Source: Stenotrophomonas terrae (GTDB lineage Bacteria > Pseudomonadota > Gammaproteobacteria > Xanthomonadales > Xanthomonadaceae). Taken from it: a stretch of DNA of 64,000 nucleotides. Shown here in pieces: positions 57,474 through 64,000 of the stretch. The notes under the pieces are model-generated. The model did no database searches. It was not told the DNA's origin and saw nothing but the letters and a program-made list of their open reading frames with translations. The position numbers were made by a program, and so were the translations under genes. Within the stretch, counting starts at the first letter, position 1. Each line of letters starts with the position of its first letter. The stretch lies in contig NZ_LDJJ01000027.1 of NCBI RefSeq assembly GCF_001431465.1, positions 38,964-102,963 on the forward strand, read 5' to 3'.

Positions 57474-57496
57474 TGCCGGCGCCCCGGCATTGCCTT

Positions 57497-57592
57497 TGTG
57501 GGAGCGGCGTAAGCCGCGAAGCTCGCACACCATCAGGTGGAAGCTGCCTGTTTGCCAGCACTGTCAGCTTCGCGGCTTACGCCGCTCCCACA
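57497..57592. repeat. REP palindrome pair between parE and pit
   Basis: Head-to-head GGGAGCGGCGTAAGCCGC...elements enclosing about 44 unique bases, placed exactly between the terminators of two converging genes. Confidence 0.85.
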
Positions 57593-57615
57593 AACAACAG
57601 CACGCCCCAACCAAC

Positions 57616-57644
57616 AAAAAAACCCGCCATTTCTGGCGGGTTTT
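57616..57644 (-). terminator. Terminator after pit
   Basis: Stem CCCGCC-ATTTCT-GGCGGG flanked by A- and T-runs; on the minus strand followed by seven T. Confidence 0.88.
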
Positions 57645-57671
57645 CCGTTTACAGGATGCGAACCGGATGAC

Positions 57672-58793
57672 TCAGTTCCAACCGGCCATTTCGAACAGAC
57701 GCAGGATCAGGTAAGCACAACCACCTGCCGCCGGGATCGTCAGGATCCAGGCCCACAGGATGCGCTCGATCACGCCCAGACGCAGCGACTTCGGGTTCTT
57801 GGCGAAGCCAACGCCCATGATCGCGGTCGAGATGCTGTGGGTGGTCGAGACCGGCATGCCGAAGTGCGCAGCCAGGGTCAGGATGGTGGCCGAGCTGGTT
57901 TCCGCGGCAAAGCCGTGGATCGGGTGCAGCTTGACCATCTTGTGACCCAGGGTCTTGATGATCTTCCAGCCGCCGGAGGCGGTGCCGGCGGCCATCACCA
58001 CCGCACAGGTCAGCACGATCCACATGGCAATGCCGCCGCCGGTGTTGGCATCGGGATGCATGAAGGCCAGCCAGGACGGCAGGTCGTTCAATGCACCGGA
58101 TGCCTCGGCGCCGATCAAGGTCATGGCGATGATGCCCATGGTCTTCTGCGCATCGTTATGACCATGGGCAAAACCCATGTACGCCGCCGACACGATCTGC
58201 GCCTTGCCGAAGAAGGCATTGACCCAACGCGGGCGGGCCAGACGACCCAATACGCCGCCGACACGCGACATGCCGGCAATGATCGCCCACAACAGGCACA
58301 TCACCACGATACCGAGCAAGAAGCCGGCGATCGGCGAGGTGATCATCGGCACGAACACCTTCCACAACAGGCCCTTGTTCTGCGCCCAGTTGCCGACGTT
58401 CTGCGACCAGATCAGCGCATCCCAGTTGTTGTGCGCGGCGGCCAGGCCGGCACCGCACAGGCCACCGATCAGGGCGTGCGAGGACGAGGACGGCAGCCCC
58501 TTCCACCAGGTGATCAGGTTCCAGACGATCCCGCCCAGCAGCGCGCACAGAATCACCTGCGGGGTCACGGCGACCACGTCGGTGTTGAGCAGGCCATTGG
58601 CGATGGTCAGCGCGACGGCGGTGCCGGTCAGCGCGCCGATCAGGTTCATGCCCGCAGCGAGCATCACTGCCCAGCCAGGTGACAGAACCTTGGTTGCCAC
58701 TACCGTGGCGATTGAGTTGGCGGTGTCGTGAAAGCCGTTGATGAACTCGAAGACGAGCGCGGCGAAAATCACCACCAGGACGAGGGTGAGCAT
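57672..58793 (-). CDS. pit: Low-affinity inorganic phosphate transporter Pit
   Basis: Takes up phosphate as a metal-phosphate complex with protons. 373 residues, about ten helices, with the duplicated PHO4 signature: FEFINGFHDTANSIATVVATKVLSP near the start and MGFAHGHNDAQKTMGIIAMTL in the second half, plus PSSSSHALIGGLCGAG and PVSTTHSISTAIMGVG. Begins 12 bases after the DUF47 gene, a standard pairing. Confidence 0.95.
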   Translation of the reverse strand: MLTLVLVVIFAALVFEFINGFHDTANSIATVVATKVLSPGWAVMLAAGMNLIGALTGTAVALTIANGLLNTDVVAVTPQVILCALLGGIVWNLITWWKGLPSSSSHALIGGLCGAGLAAAHNNWDALIWSQNVGNWAQNKGLLWKVFVPMITSPIAGFLLGIVVMCLLWAIIAGMSRVGGVLGRLARPRWVNAFFGKAQIVSAAYMGFAHGHNDAQKTMGIIAMTLIGAEASGALNDLPSWLAFMHPDANTGGGIAMWIVLTCAVVMAAGTASGGWKIIKTLGHKMVKLHPIHGFAAETSSATILTLAAHFGMPVSTTHSISTAIMGVGFAKNPKSLRLGVIERILWAWILTIPAAGGCAYLILRLFEMAGWN

Positions 58794-58805
58794 TGAGCGT
58801 CCCCG

Positions 58806-59432
58806 TCAGCTGTTCTTGAGCACGATCTGGTAGGCCACCACACCGGCTTCGCGGCAACGGTCGATGGCCTTTTCCAGGATCTCGAAGAATTCCTTGAGCA
58901 GGAACATCTGCAGATTGTCCAAGCGACCGGAGTAGATGTCGCGGTACAGCTCCAACATCAGACGGTCAGCCTCGTTTTCCAGCGAACGCAGCTTTTCGTT
59001 GAGCGCGGTCATCCGATCCAGGTTCATGTGGCGCAGGTCGTTGACCATTTCCACCACCACGCCGGCAGCCTGCTCCAGCATCGCTGCGCGCGGGGCGAAG
59101 TCGATCTGGTCCAGATGCTGCACGGCCAGCGAATAACGGTCGGCAAACTTCTCGATCTGCTTGGGAATCTTGTACAGCGCCGAACCCAGCGCTTCGATGT
59201 CCTCGCGCTCGATCGGGGTCATGAAACTGTCAACCAGGGCCTGGCTGATCTTGTCCGAGGCGGCGCGCTCGCGCAGACGAGCGAGCTTGAACGCATCCAG
59301 CGCCGGCTGACGATCTGCCTCGCGCATCATGCTGTGCAGTGCCTTGGCACCGTCATAGGCGGCCTGCGCGGCCTCGTCGAGGTAGGTATAAAACTGCTTG
59401 CCGGAGCCAAAGATGGTCTGCAACGAAAACAT
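58806..59432 (-). CDS. DUF47 (PhoU-like) Pit accessory protein
   Basis: 208 residues, all helical, of the DUF47/YkaA family: FYTYLDEAAQAAYDGAKALHSMM, SFMTPIEREDIEALGSALYKIPKQIEKFADRYSL, ENEADRLMLELYRDIYSGRLDNLQMFLLKEFFEILEKAIDRCREAGVVAYQIVLKNS. The E/DxxxD metal-binding pattern of PhoU-like proteins is visible. In other bacteria this protein is needed for the neighbouring Pit transporter to work and influences phosphate sensing. The 276-base gap to the divergent CNNM gene holds no gene. Confidence 0.92.
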   Translation of the reverse strand: MFSLQTIFGSGKQFYTYLDEAAQAAYDGAKALHSMMREADRQPALDAFKLARLRERAASDKISQALVDSFMTPIEREDIEALGSALYKIPKQIEKFADRYSLAVQHLDQIDFAPRAAMLEQAAGVVVEMVNDLRHMNLDRMTALNEKLRSLENEADRLMLELYRDIYSGRLDNLQMFLLKEFFEILEKAIDRCREAGVVAYQIVLKNS

Positions 59433-59708
59433 GGGGAGCCTATTCGCCGTCGCGGGAGGGACGGCACCAGGGGCGAATTATGACGGCTAGATGGCATTCA
59501 GGGTATTCCCGGCGTCTTTTTTAAGCCTGAAATGTGAACAGCCGGCCGTACCCGTGGCCCGGTGGTTTGCTAATATCACCCAGCGCCCTCGCGGCGCACC
59601 CTATGGACGACGACCCTTATCCCCCGCCAAAGCGCCGGATCCCGCCTCTGAGCGGCCGCCGCCACCGCAAACGCCCGCCCTCCCTGTCACCAACCCGGGG
59701 AGAGACCC

Positions 59709-61052
59709 GTGTTTGAATTTTTCATCGTACTGGCCTTGATTCTGCTCAACGGCTTCTTTGCCATGTCCGAGATGTCGGTCATGACTTCCCGCAAGAGCCG
59801 CCTGAAACAGCTGGCCGGCTCGAGCAAGCGCGCCGCGCGCGCCCTGGCCCTGTCCGAGAAGCCCGAGAACTTCCTGTCCACGGTGCAGATCGGCATCACC
59901 CTGATCGGCATCCTGACCGGTGTCTACGGTGGTGACGCCATCGGTGGCGCCATCGCCCAGCAGCTGCAGGCCCTGTTCCCAGCCCTGTCCGCCAACTTCT
60001 CTTTGTTTGGCGCGGTGCAGCCCTGGTCGGACTTCCTCGGCAAGACCCTGGCCGTGGCCCTGATCACCTACCTGACGCTGATCTTCGGCGAACTGGTACC
60101 CAAGCGCGTCGCCCTGACCCGCTCGGAAGACATTGCCGGCATCGTCGCCGTGCCGATGAGCTGGCTTGCCCGTATTGCCGCCCCCGGCGTCTGGTTGCTG
60201 TCGCACTCCACCCGCCTGGTGCTGCGCCTGCTCGGCCTGGGCAAGACCGAATCGGCCTCGGTCAGTGAAGAAGAAATCCGCATGCTGGTGGCCGAAAGCC
60301 ACGAGCAGGGCGTGATCGACAGCCACGAGCGCGACATGATGAACCGCGTCATGCGCCTGGGCGACCGCACCGCCGACAGCCTGATGACCCCGCGCAACCG
60401 CATCGCCTGGCTGGACACCAATGCCGACCCGGAAAAGAACCTGCAGGCAATGCGCGACCACGCCTTCTCGCGCTACCCGGTTTACCGCGGCAACGACCAG
60501 GACATCGCCGGCATTCTTGAGGTCAAGAGCCTGGTCACCCGCATCAGCGGCGGCAGCCACAACCTGTTCGAGAACCTGCGCGAGACCCTGTACGTCTCCG
60601 AATCCACCCATGCGATGAAGCTGCTGGAAATCTTCCGCGAGGAGCACCAGTCGATGGCGCTGGTGGTGGACGAATACGGCGAAATCCAGGGCCTGGTGAC
60701 GATTTCCGACCTGATGGGCGCCGTCGTCGGCCGCCTGCAGGCCACCGAAAACACCGACGATGACGCCCTGGTCGTCACCCGCGAAGACGGCTCGTTGCTG
60801 GTTGACGGCTCGCTGCCGGTGGATGACCTGCAGGAGCTGATGAACGGCGCGGAATTGCCCGATGCCGAAGAAGGCGATTACTACACGCTGGCCGGCATGT
60901 GCATGCACTATTTCGGCCGCATTCCGCACGCCGGCGAATATTTCGACTGGGCCGGCTGGCGCATCGAGATCGTCGACCTGGACGGTGCCCGCATCGACAA
61001 ACTGCTGCTGCGCAGGCTGCCGGAAGAAGACGCCGATGACATCACCGGTTGA
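59709..61052 (+). CDS. CNNM/CorC-family membrane protein (hemolysin-like)
   Basis: 447 residues: DUF21/CNNM membrane domain (1-185, FFIVLALILLNGFFAMSEMSVMTSRKSRLKQLA and GELVPKRVALTRSE), two CBS domains (about 200-330, MTPRNRIAWLDTNADPEKN...FSRYPVYRGNDQDIAGILEVKSLV) and a CorC_HlyC domain (about 345-440, EDGSLLVDGSLPVDDLQELM). Relatives export Mg or Na; the old hemolysin name is not informative. Start GTG, preceded by GGGGAGAGACCC. The stop overlaps exoD by 17 bases. Confidence 0.93.
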   Translation: MFEFFIVLALILLNGFFAMSEMSVMTSRKSRLKQLAGSSKRAARALALSEKPENFLSTVQIGITLIGILTGVYGGDAIGGAIAQQLQALFPALSANFSLFGAVQPWSDFLGKTLAVALITYLTLIFGELVPKRVALTRSEDIAGIVAVPMSWLARIAAPGVWLLSHSTRLVLRLLGLGKTESASVSEEEIRMLVAESHEQGVIDSHERDMMNRVMRLGDRTADSLMTPRNRIAWLDTNADPEKNLQAMRDHAFSRYPVYRGNDQDIAGILEVKSLVTRISGGSHNLFENLRETLYVSESTHAMKLLEIFREEHQSMALVVDEYGEIQGLVTISDLMGAVVGRLQATENTDDDALVVTREDGSLLVDGSLPVDDLQELMNGAELPDAEEGDYYTLAGMCMHYFGRIPHAGEYFDWAGWRIEIVDLDGARIDKLLLRRLPEEDADDITG

Positions 61053-61710
61053 GCCGGAAGGCGCCGCACCTGACGGCGCCACCACAGCGGCCGGCGGTTA
61101 CCGCAACGAGGGCATCCGCACCCTGCTGGCGATGTTTGAGCGCGGCGACCCGGACGAACACCTGCCTCTGGGCAAGGTCCTGCAGGGACTGGAACAAAGC
61201 GCTTTCGGCGTCTTCCTGTTCATTGCCATCCTCCCCGCCTTCATCCCGATCCCGGGCATAGGCGGGGCGGTCAGCAGCCCACTGGTATTCCTGATCGGCA
61301 TCCAGTTGCTGTTCGGCATGTCACGGCCCTGGCTGCCGGGCTTCATCGCCCGCCGCGGCCCCAAACGCAGCACCGTGCACCGGTTTCTCGGCAAGATCAG
61401 CCGCCCCCTGCAGCGGCTGGACCGCATGCTCAAGCCCCGCCTGCAGGCGCTGATCGTGCCGCTGCCGGCGCGCATGCTCACTGGCGTATTGCTATTGCTG
61501 GTCGGGCTGCTGCTGTCGCTACCGATTCCGTTCACCAACTATCTTTTCGGCTTCCAGCTGCTGTTGTTCGCGCTGGCACTGCTCGAACGCGATGGCGCGC
61601 TGATGCTGTTCAACTGGATAGCGGCAATCGCCGCCGGGCTGTTCTTCGGCTTCGGCTCCGGCCAGCTGATCAGCGAGAGCGTCGCCCTGTTCGAGCGCTG
61701 GATGAACTGA
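61036..61710 (+). CDS. exoD: ExoD-family membrane protein
   Basis: 224 residues with about four helices. The ExoD pattern is visible: LPLGKVLQGLEQSAFGVFLFIAILPAFIPIPGIGGAVSSPLVFLIGIQLLFGMSRPWLPGFI, then LSLPIPFTNYLFGFQLLLFALALLERDGALMLFNWIAA. In Rhizobium the family is linked to exopolysaccharide and alkali tolerance. The start (MTSPVEPEG) lies within the end of the CNNM gene in another frame, so both are translated from one message. Confidence 0.88.
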   Translation: MTSPVEPEGAAPDGATTAAGGYRNEGIRTLLAMFERGDPDEHLPLGKVLQGLEQSAFGVFLFIAILPAFIPIPGIGGAVSSPLVFLIGIQLLFGMSRPWLPGFIARRGPKRSTVHRFLGKISRPLQRLDRMLKPRLQALIVPLPARMLTGVLLLLVGLLLSLPIPFTNYLFGFQLLLFALALLERDGALMLFNWIAAIAAGLFFGFGSGQLISESVALFERWMN

Positions 61711-61712
61711 CC

Positions 61713-61985
61713 GTAGTGCCGAGCCATGCTCGGCAAGGGGCCTTACCAGCAACACCCAATCCTCAAAATGCAGCGTAGTGCCGAGCCATGCTCGGCAGGG
61801 GCTTTACCGGCGACACATGAACACTGTGGGAGCAGCGTCAGCCGCGAAGCAGATGGTCGATCAGATTGCATCGCCACGGGTGATTTCAATGCCATCGGCT
61901 TCGCGGCTCACGCCGCTCCTACAAGGGGCTTTCCCGCGAAAAATCCCCCTCCCCAACCCTCCCCTTTGCCATGCGAAAGGGAGGG
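61713..61985. repeat. Two SMAG elements, a REP pair and a CCCTCCCC repeat
   Basis: Fills the gap between exoD and the monooxygenase. SMAG palindromes begin at 61713 and 61775 (62-base spacing, similar flanks GGGGCCTTACC / GGGGCTTTACC); a REP pair spans 61825-61923; and CCTCCCCAACCCTCCCCTTT...AAAGGGAGGG lies at 61948-61985. All of the dispersed families occur here within 270 bases. Confidence 0.82.
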
Positions 61986-61995
61986 AGCAAAAGGC

Positions 61996-62991
61996 TTACG
62001 CCGCTCCGACGCGCTGCCAGGCCTGCATCGCCAGATCGAACGAACGCAAGCGCGCGGCGGGATCATGGATATTGGCGGCCAGCATCATTTCGTCCGGGCG
62101 ATGCCGCTCGGCGAATGCCACCAATCCCTCGGCCACCTGTTCGACGTCACCGACGATGCTGCAGGCCAGCGCCCGCTCGACGCCCGCCTTCTCGTGCGGC
62201 GCCCAGAACGCCTCGATGTCATCCACCGGCGCCGGGATACGCCCCGGCGTGCCACGCCGCAGATTGACGAAGGCTTGCTGCTGGCTGGTGAACAAGCGCT
62301 TGGATTCAGCCTCCGAATCACTGGCCACCACGTTCAAGGCAAGAATCGCGTACGGCTGTTGCAGGCGCTCGGAAGGACGGAAATCGCGGCGATACAAGGC
62401 CAGCGCTTCATCCATCGCATCCGGGGCGAAGTGCGAGGCGAACGCAAACGGCAGCCCCATCTGCGCGGCCAGACGCGCACTGAACAGGCTTGAGCCCAAC
62501 AGCCATACCGGCACCGGAATGCCGCCGCCGGGCACGGCCTGTACCGTCTGCCCCGGCTGCACGGGCGCGAAGTAATGCAGCAGCTCGGCAACATCCTGTG
62601 GGAACTGGTCGGCGCTGTCGAAGTAACGGCGCAATGCCCGCGCCGTCGGCTGGTCGGTACCTGGCGCACGGCCCAAGCCCAGATCGATGCGGTCCGGATA
62701 GAGCGAGGCCAGCGTGCCGAACTGCTCGGCCACCTGCAGCGGCGAATGATTGGGCAGCATCACCCCGCCCGAACCCACGCGGATGCGCGAGGTGCCCCCA
62801 GCCACATGCCCGATCAGCACCGACGTGGCGGCGCTGGCAATGCCAGGCATGTTGTGGTGCTCTGCCAGCCAATAACGGTGATAGCCCCAGCGGTCGGCAT
62901 GCTGGGCCAGTTCCAGCATGTTGACGAAAGCCTGCTGCGGCGTGGAGCCCTCGCAGACCGGAGCCAGGTCAAGGATGGAAAGTGGGATCAT
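61996..62991 (-). CDS. LLM-class flavin-dependent monooxygenase
   Basis: 331 residues of the luciferase-like TIM barrel: [73 protein letters not shown] identifies the YhbW/MsnO8-like branch. It ends with [40 protein letters not shown]. Needs FMNH2 from a separate reductase; substrate unknown. It is a single gene flanked by repeats on one side and 113 bases before trhO on the other. Confidence 0.92.
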   Translation of the reverse strand: MIPLSILDLAPVCEGSTPQQAFVNMLELAQHADRWGYHRYWLAEHHNMPGIASAATSVLIGHVAGGTSRIRVGSGGVMLPNHSPLQVAEQFGTLASLYPDRIDLGLGRAPGTDQPTARALRRYFDSADQFPQDVAELLHYFAPVQPGQTVQAVPGGGIPVPVWLLGSSLFSARLAAQMGLPFAFASHFAPDAMDEALALYRRDFRPSERLQQPYAILALNVVASDSEAESKRLFTSQQQAFVNLRRGTPGRIPAPVDDIEAFWAPHEKAGVERALACSIVGDVEQVAEGLVAFAERHRPDEMMLAANIHDPAARLRSFDLAMQAWQRVGAA

Positions 62992-63104
62992 TCTGCGGTC
63001 TCCATGGACGATGCAAAGGACATGGGGTTTGTCCTCGCATTCTCCATCCTGTCAGCGCGGTTTCCGCCGGGACACTGTTTTCCAGCGTCTGTTGCCGCCC
63101 CGGA

Positions 63105-63872
63105 TCAGGCCTGGGCCTGGGCCTCGTCCTGGCGGTCCACCAGCGGCTGCAGCTGTGCGTCCAGCGCCACCCGCTCATCGAATACGAAGCAGCGGCCGTC
63201 ATAGCCCTCGCCGCCTACTTCCTCGAAATAGCCCAGGATGCCGCCTTCCAGCTGCAGCACATTGTGCATGCCGTCGTTCTGCATCCACAGCGCGGCCTTT
63301 TCACAACGGATGCCGCCGGTACAGAAACTGACCACGGTCGCATCGGCCAGCGCCTCGCGGTGCGGCTCCAGCGCGGCCGGCAGGTCGGTGAACTTGGCAA
63401 TCGGCAGGGTCAATGCGCCGGTGAAGGTACCGTGGGCAAATTCCTGCCAGTTGCGGGTGTCCAGCATCACCACGCGCTTGCCATCGTCATCGTGGCCCTG
63501 CCGCAACCAGCGCTGCACGGTGGCCGGGGCCACGCTGGGCGCGCGCGGGTAATCCAGCGGCTGGCCGTCGTCGCGGCGGAAACTGATGATCTCGGACTTG
63601 AACTTGGCCTTGAGCCGCGCAAACGGCTGCATCTGGCTGTGGCTGTACTTGATGCGCATGTCGGCGAAACGCGCGTCGGCCTTGAGCTGGCGGTAGAAAT
63701 CCTCGATACCACCCTCGCTACCGGCCAGGAACAGATTGATACCTTCCTCGGCAATCAGGATGGTGCCACGCAGCTCCAGCGCCTTGGCGCGTTCATGCAG
63801 GGTGGCGGTCAACGCTTCGGCATCGGCGAGCGGAACGAAAAGATAGGCAGCGGTATTGACGATCATGGGCAT
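63105..63872 (-). CDS. trhO: tRNA uridine(34) hydroxylase TrhO (rhodanese-like)
   Basis: Oxygen-dependent formation of 5-hydroxyuridine at tRNA position 34. 255 residues: N-terminal ferredoxin-like part (TAAYLFVPLADAEALTATLHERAKALELRGTILIAEEGINLFLAG, then RIKYSHSQMQPFARLKAKFKSEIISF) and a rhodanese domain (about 120-225) with active Cys in VSFCTGGIRCEKAALWM. The C-terminal end is shorter than in E. coli (350), as in many xanthomonads. Two ATGs (MPMIVN / MIVN) are equally possible; neither has a clear RBS. Confidence 0.9.
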   Translation of the reverse strand: MPMIVNTAAYLFVPLADAEALTATLHERAKALELRGTILIAEEGINLFLAGSEGGIEDFYRQLKADARFADMRIKYSHSQMQPFARLKAKFKSEIISFRRDDGQPLDYPRAPSVAPATVQRWLRQGHDDDGKRVVMLDTRNWQEFAHGTFTGALTLPIAKFTDLPAALEPHREALADATVVSFCTGGIRCEKAALWMQNDGMHNVLQLEGGILGYFEEVGGEGYDGRCFVFDERVALDAQLQPLVDRQDEAQAQA

Positions 63873-63930
63873 AGTTTAAACGACGGCCCGCGCAGCGTTG
63901 TGCTGCAAAGGGACTAGCAACTGTAGGAGC

Positions 63931-64000
63931 TGTGGGAGCGGCGTAAGCCGCGAAGCTGGTAGCGCGTGAAAGGCCACAAAAGCTTACCCCTCCCCAGCCC
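63931..64000. repeat. REP element at the right edge
   Basis: GGGAGCGGCGTAAGCCGC...GAAGC at 63931-63957, preceded by a partial repeat of its head (CTGTAGGAGC TGTGGGAGC), then TTACCCCTCCCCAGCCC, the start of the CCCTCCCC repeat, cut by the window end. Confidence 0.75.

Overview
The window is ordinary chromosomal core DNA from a member of the Xanthomonadaceae, most likely a Stenotrophomonas. Three things point there. The DNA is GC-rich with dense coding. The gene orders are those I know from xanthomonads (lexA-recA-recX-alaS-csrA-tRNA-Ser; panD-panC-panB-folK-pcnB; pyrG/eno-ftsB-ispD-ispF-truD//surE-pcm-yqaA-nlpD). The intergenic spaces are full of short palindromes headed by GTAG (GTAGTGCCGAGCC..., the SMAG-type repeats described in S. 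maltophilia), plus a second palindrome family of the GTAGGAGCGGCG...CCGCGAAGC type. I see no prophage, insertion sequence, CRISPR array, secretion cluster, biosynthetic cluster or defence island.

Layout. 1-3.7 kb: an incomplete repetitive membrane protein, nfuA, phhB, a TonB-C lipoprotein and zupT. 3.9-8.5 kb: rluC and rne, divergent across a 411-base leader. 9-14 kb: a GacA/UvrY-type regulator beside an unusual spacer with GGA hairpins, a PAP2 phosphatase overlapping ispG, and a RegB/RegA-type redox two-component pair. 14-19.8 kb: pgi, pantothenate synthesis (panD, panC, panB), folK and pcnB on the minus strand, with pcnB back to back with tRNA-Glu. 20-27.5 kb: fdxA, a bamC-like gene with dapA, gcvR-like, bcp, a PIN-PhoH ATPase, a coupled lipoprotein, a DUF1275 protein, thiD and a hydrolase. 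27.5-29.2 kb: two identical tRNA-Arg genes, a 760-base composite repeat array, tRNA-Ser and csrA. 29-37 kb: alaS, recX, recA, lexA (with a perfect LexA palindrome), ubiB and pncC. 37-44.6 kb: hflX, hfq, miaA, folP, ftsH, rlmE, then yhbY and a DUF498 gene. 45-55 kb: nlpD, yqaA, pcm, surE, smr, truD, ispF, ispD, ftsB, eno, pyrG. 55-64 kb: a small exported charged protein, parE, pit with its DUF47 partner, a CNNM/CorC protein with exoD, a flavin monooxygenase and trhO.

Many operons are tightly packed with 1-4 base ATGA/GTGA overlaps, so translation is probably coupled. RNA-level control recurs: RNase E with a long leader, CsrA and a GacA-type regulator, Hfq with HflX and MiaA, poly(A) polymerase, and YhbY/RlmE in ribosome assembly.

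I found no clearly new multi-gene system. The most unusual signals lie between genes. At least four places carry tandem duplications whose units include the palindromic repeats; in two of them the duplicated unit reaches into the 3' end of the neighbouring gene (truD and nlpD). Also worth a look are a pcnB gene without a good start codon behind a promoter interlocked with that of tRNA-Glu, GGA-loop hairpins beside the GacA-type gene, and a repeat cluster in the eno-pyrG gap, where I would expect kdsA.
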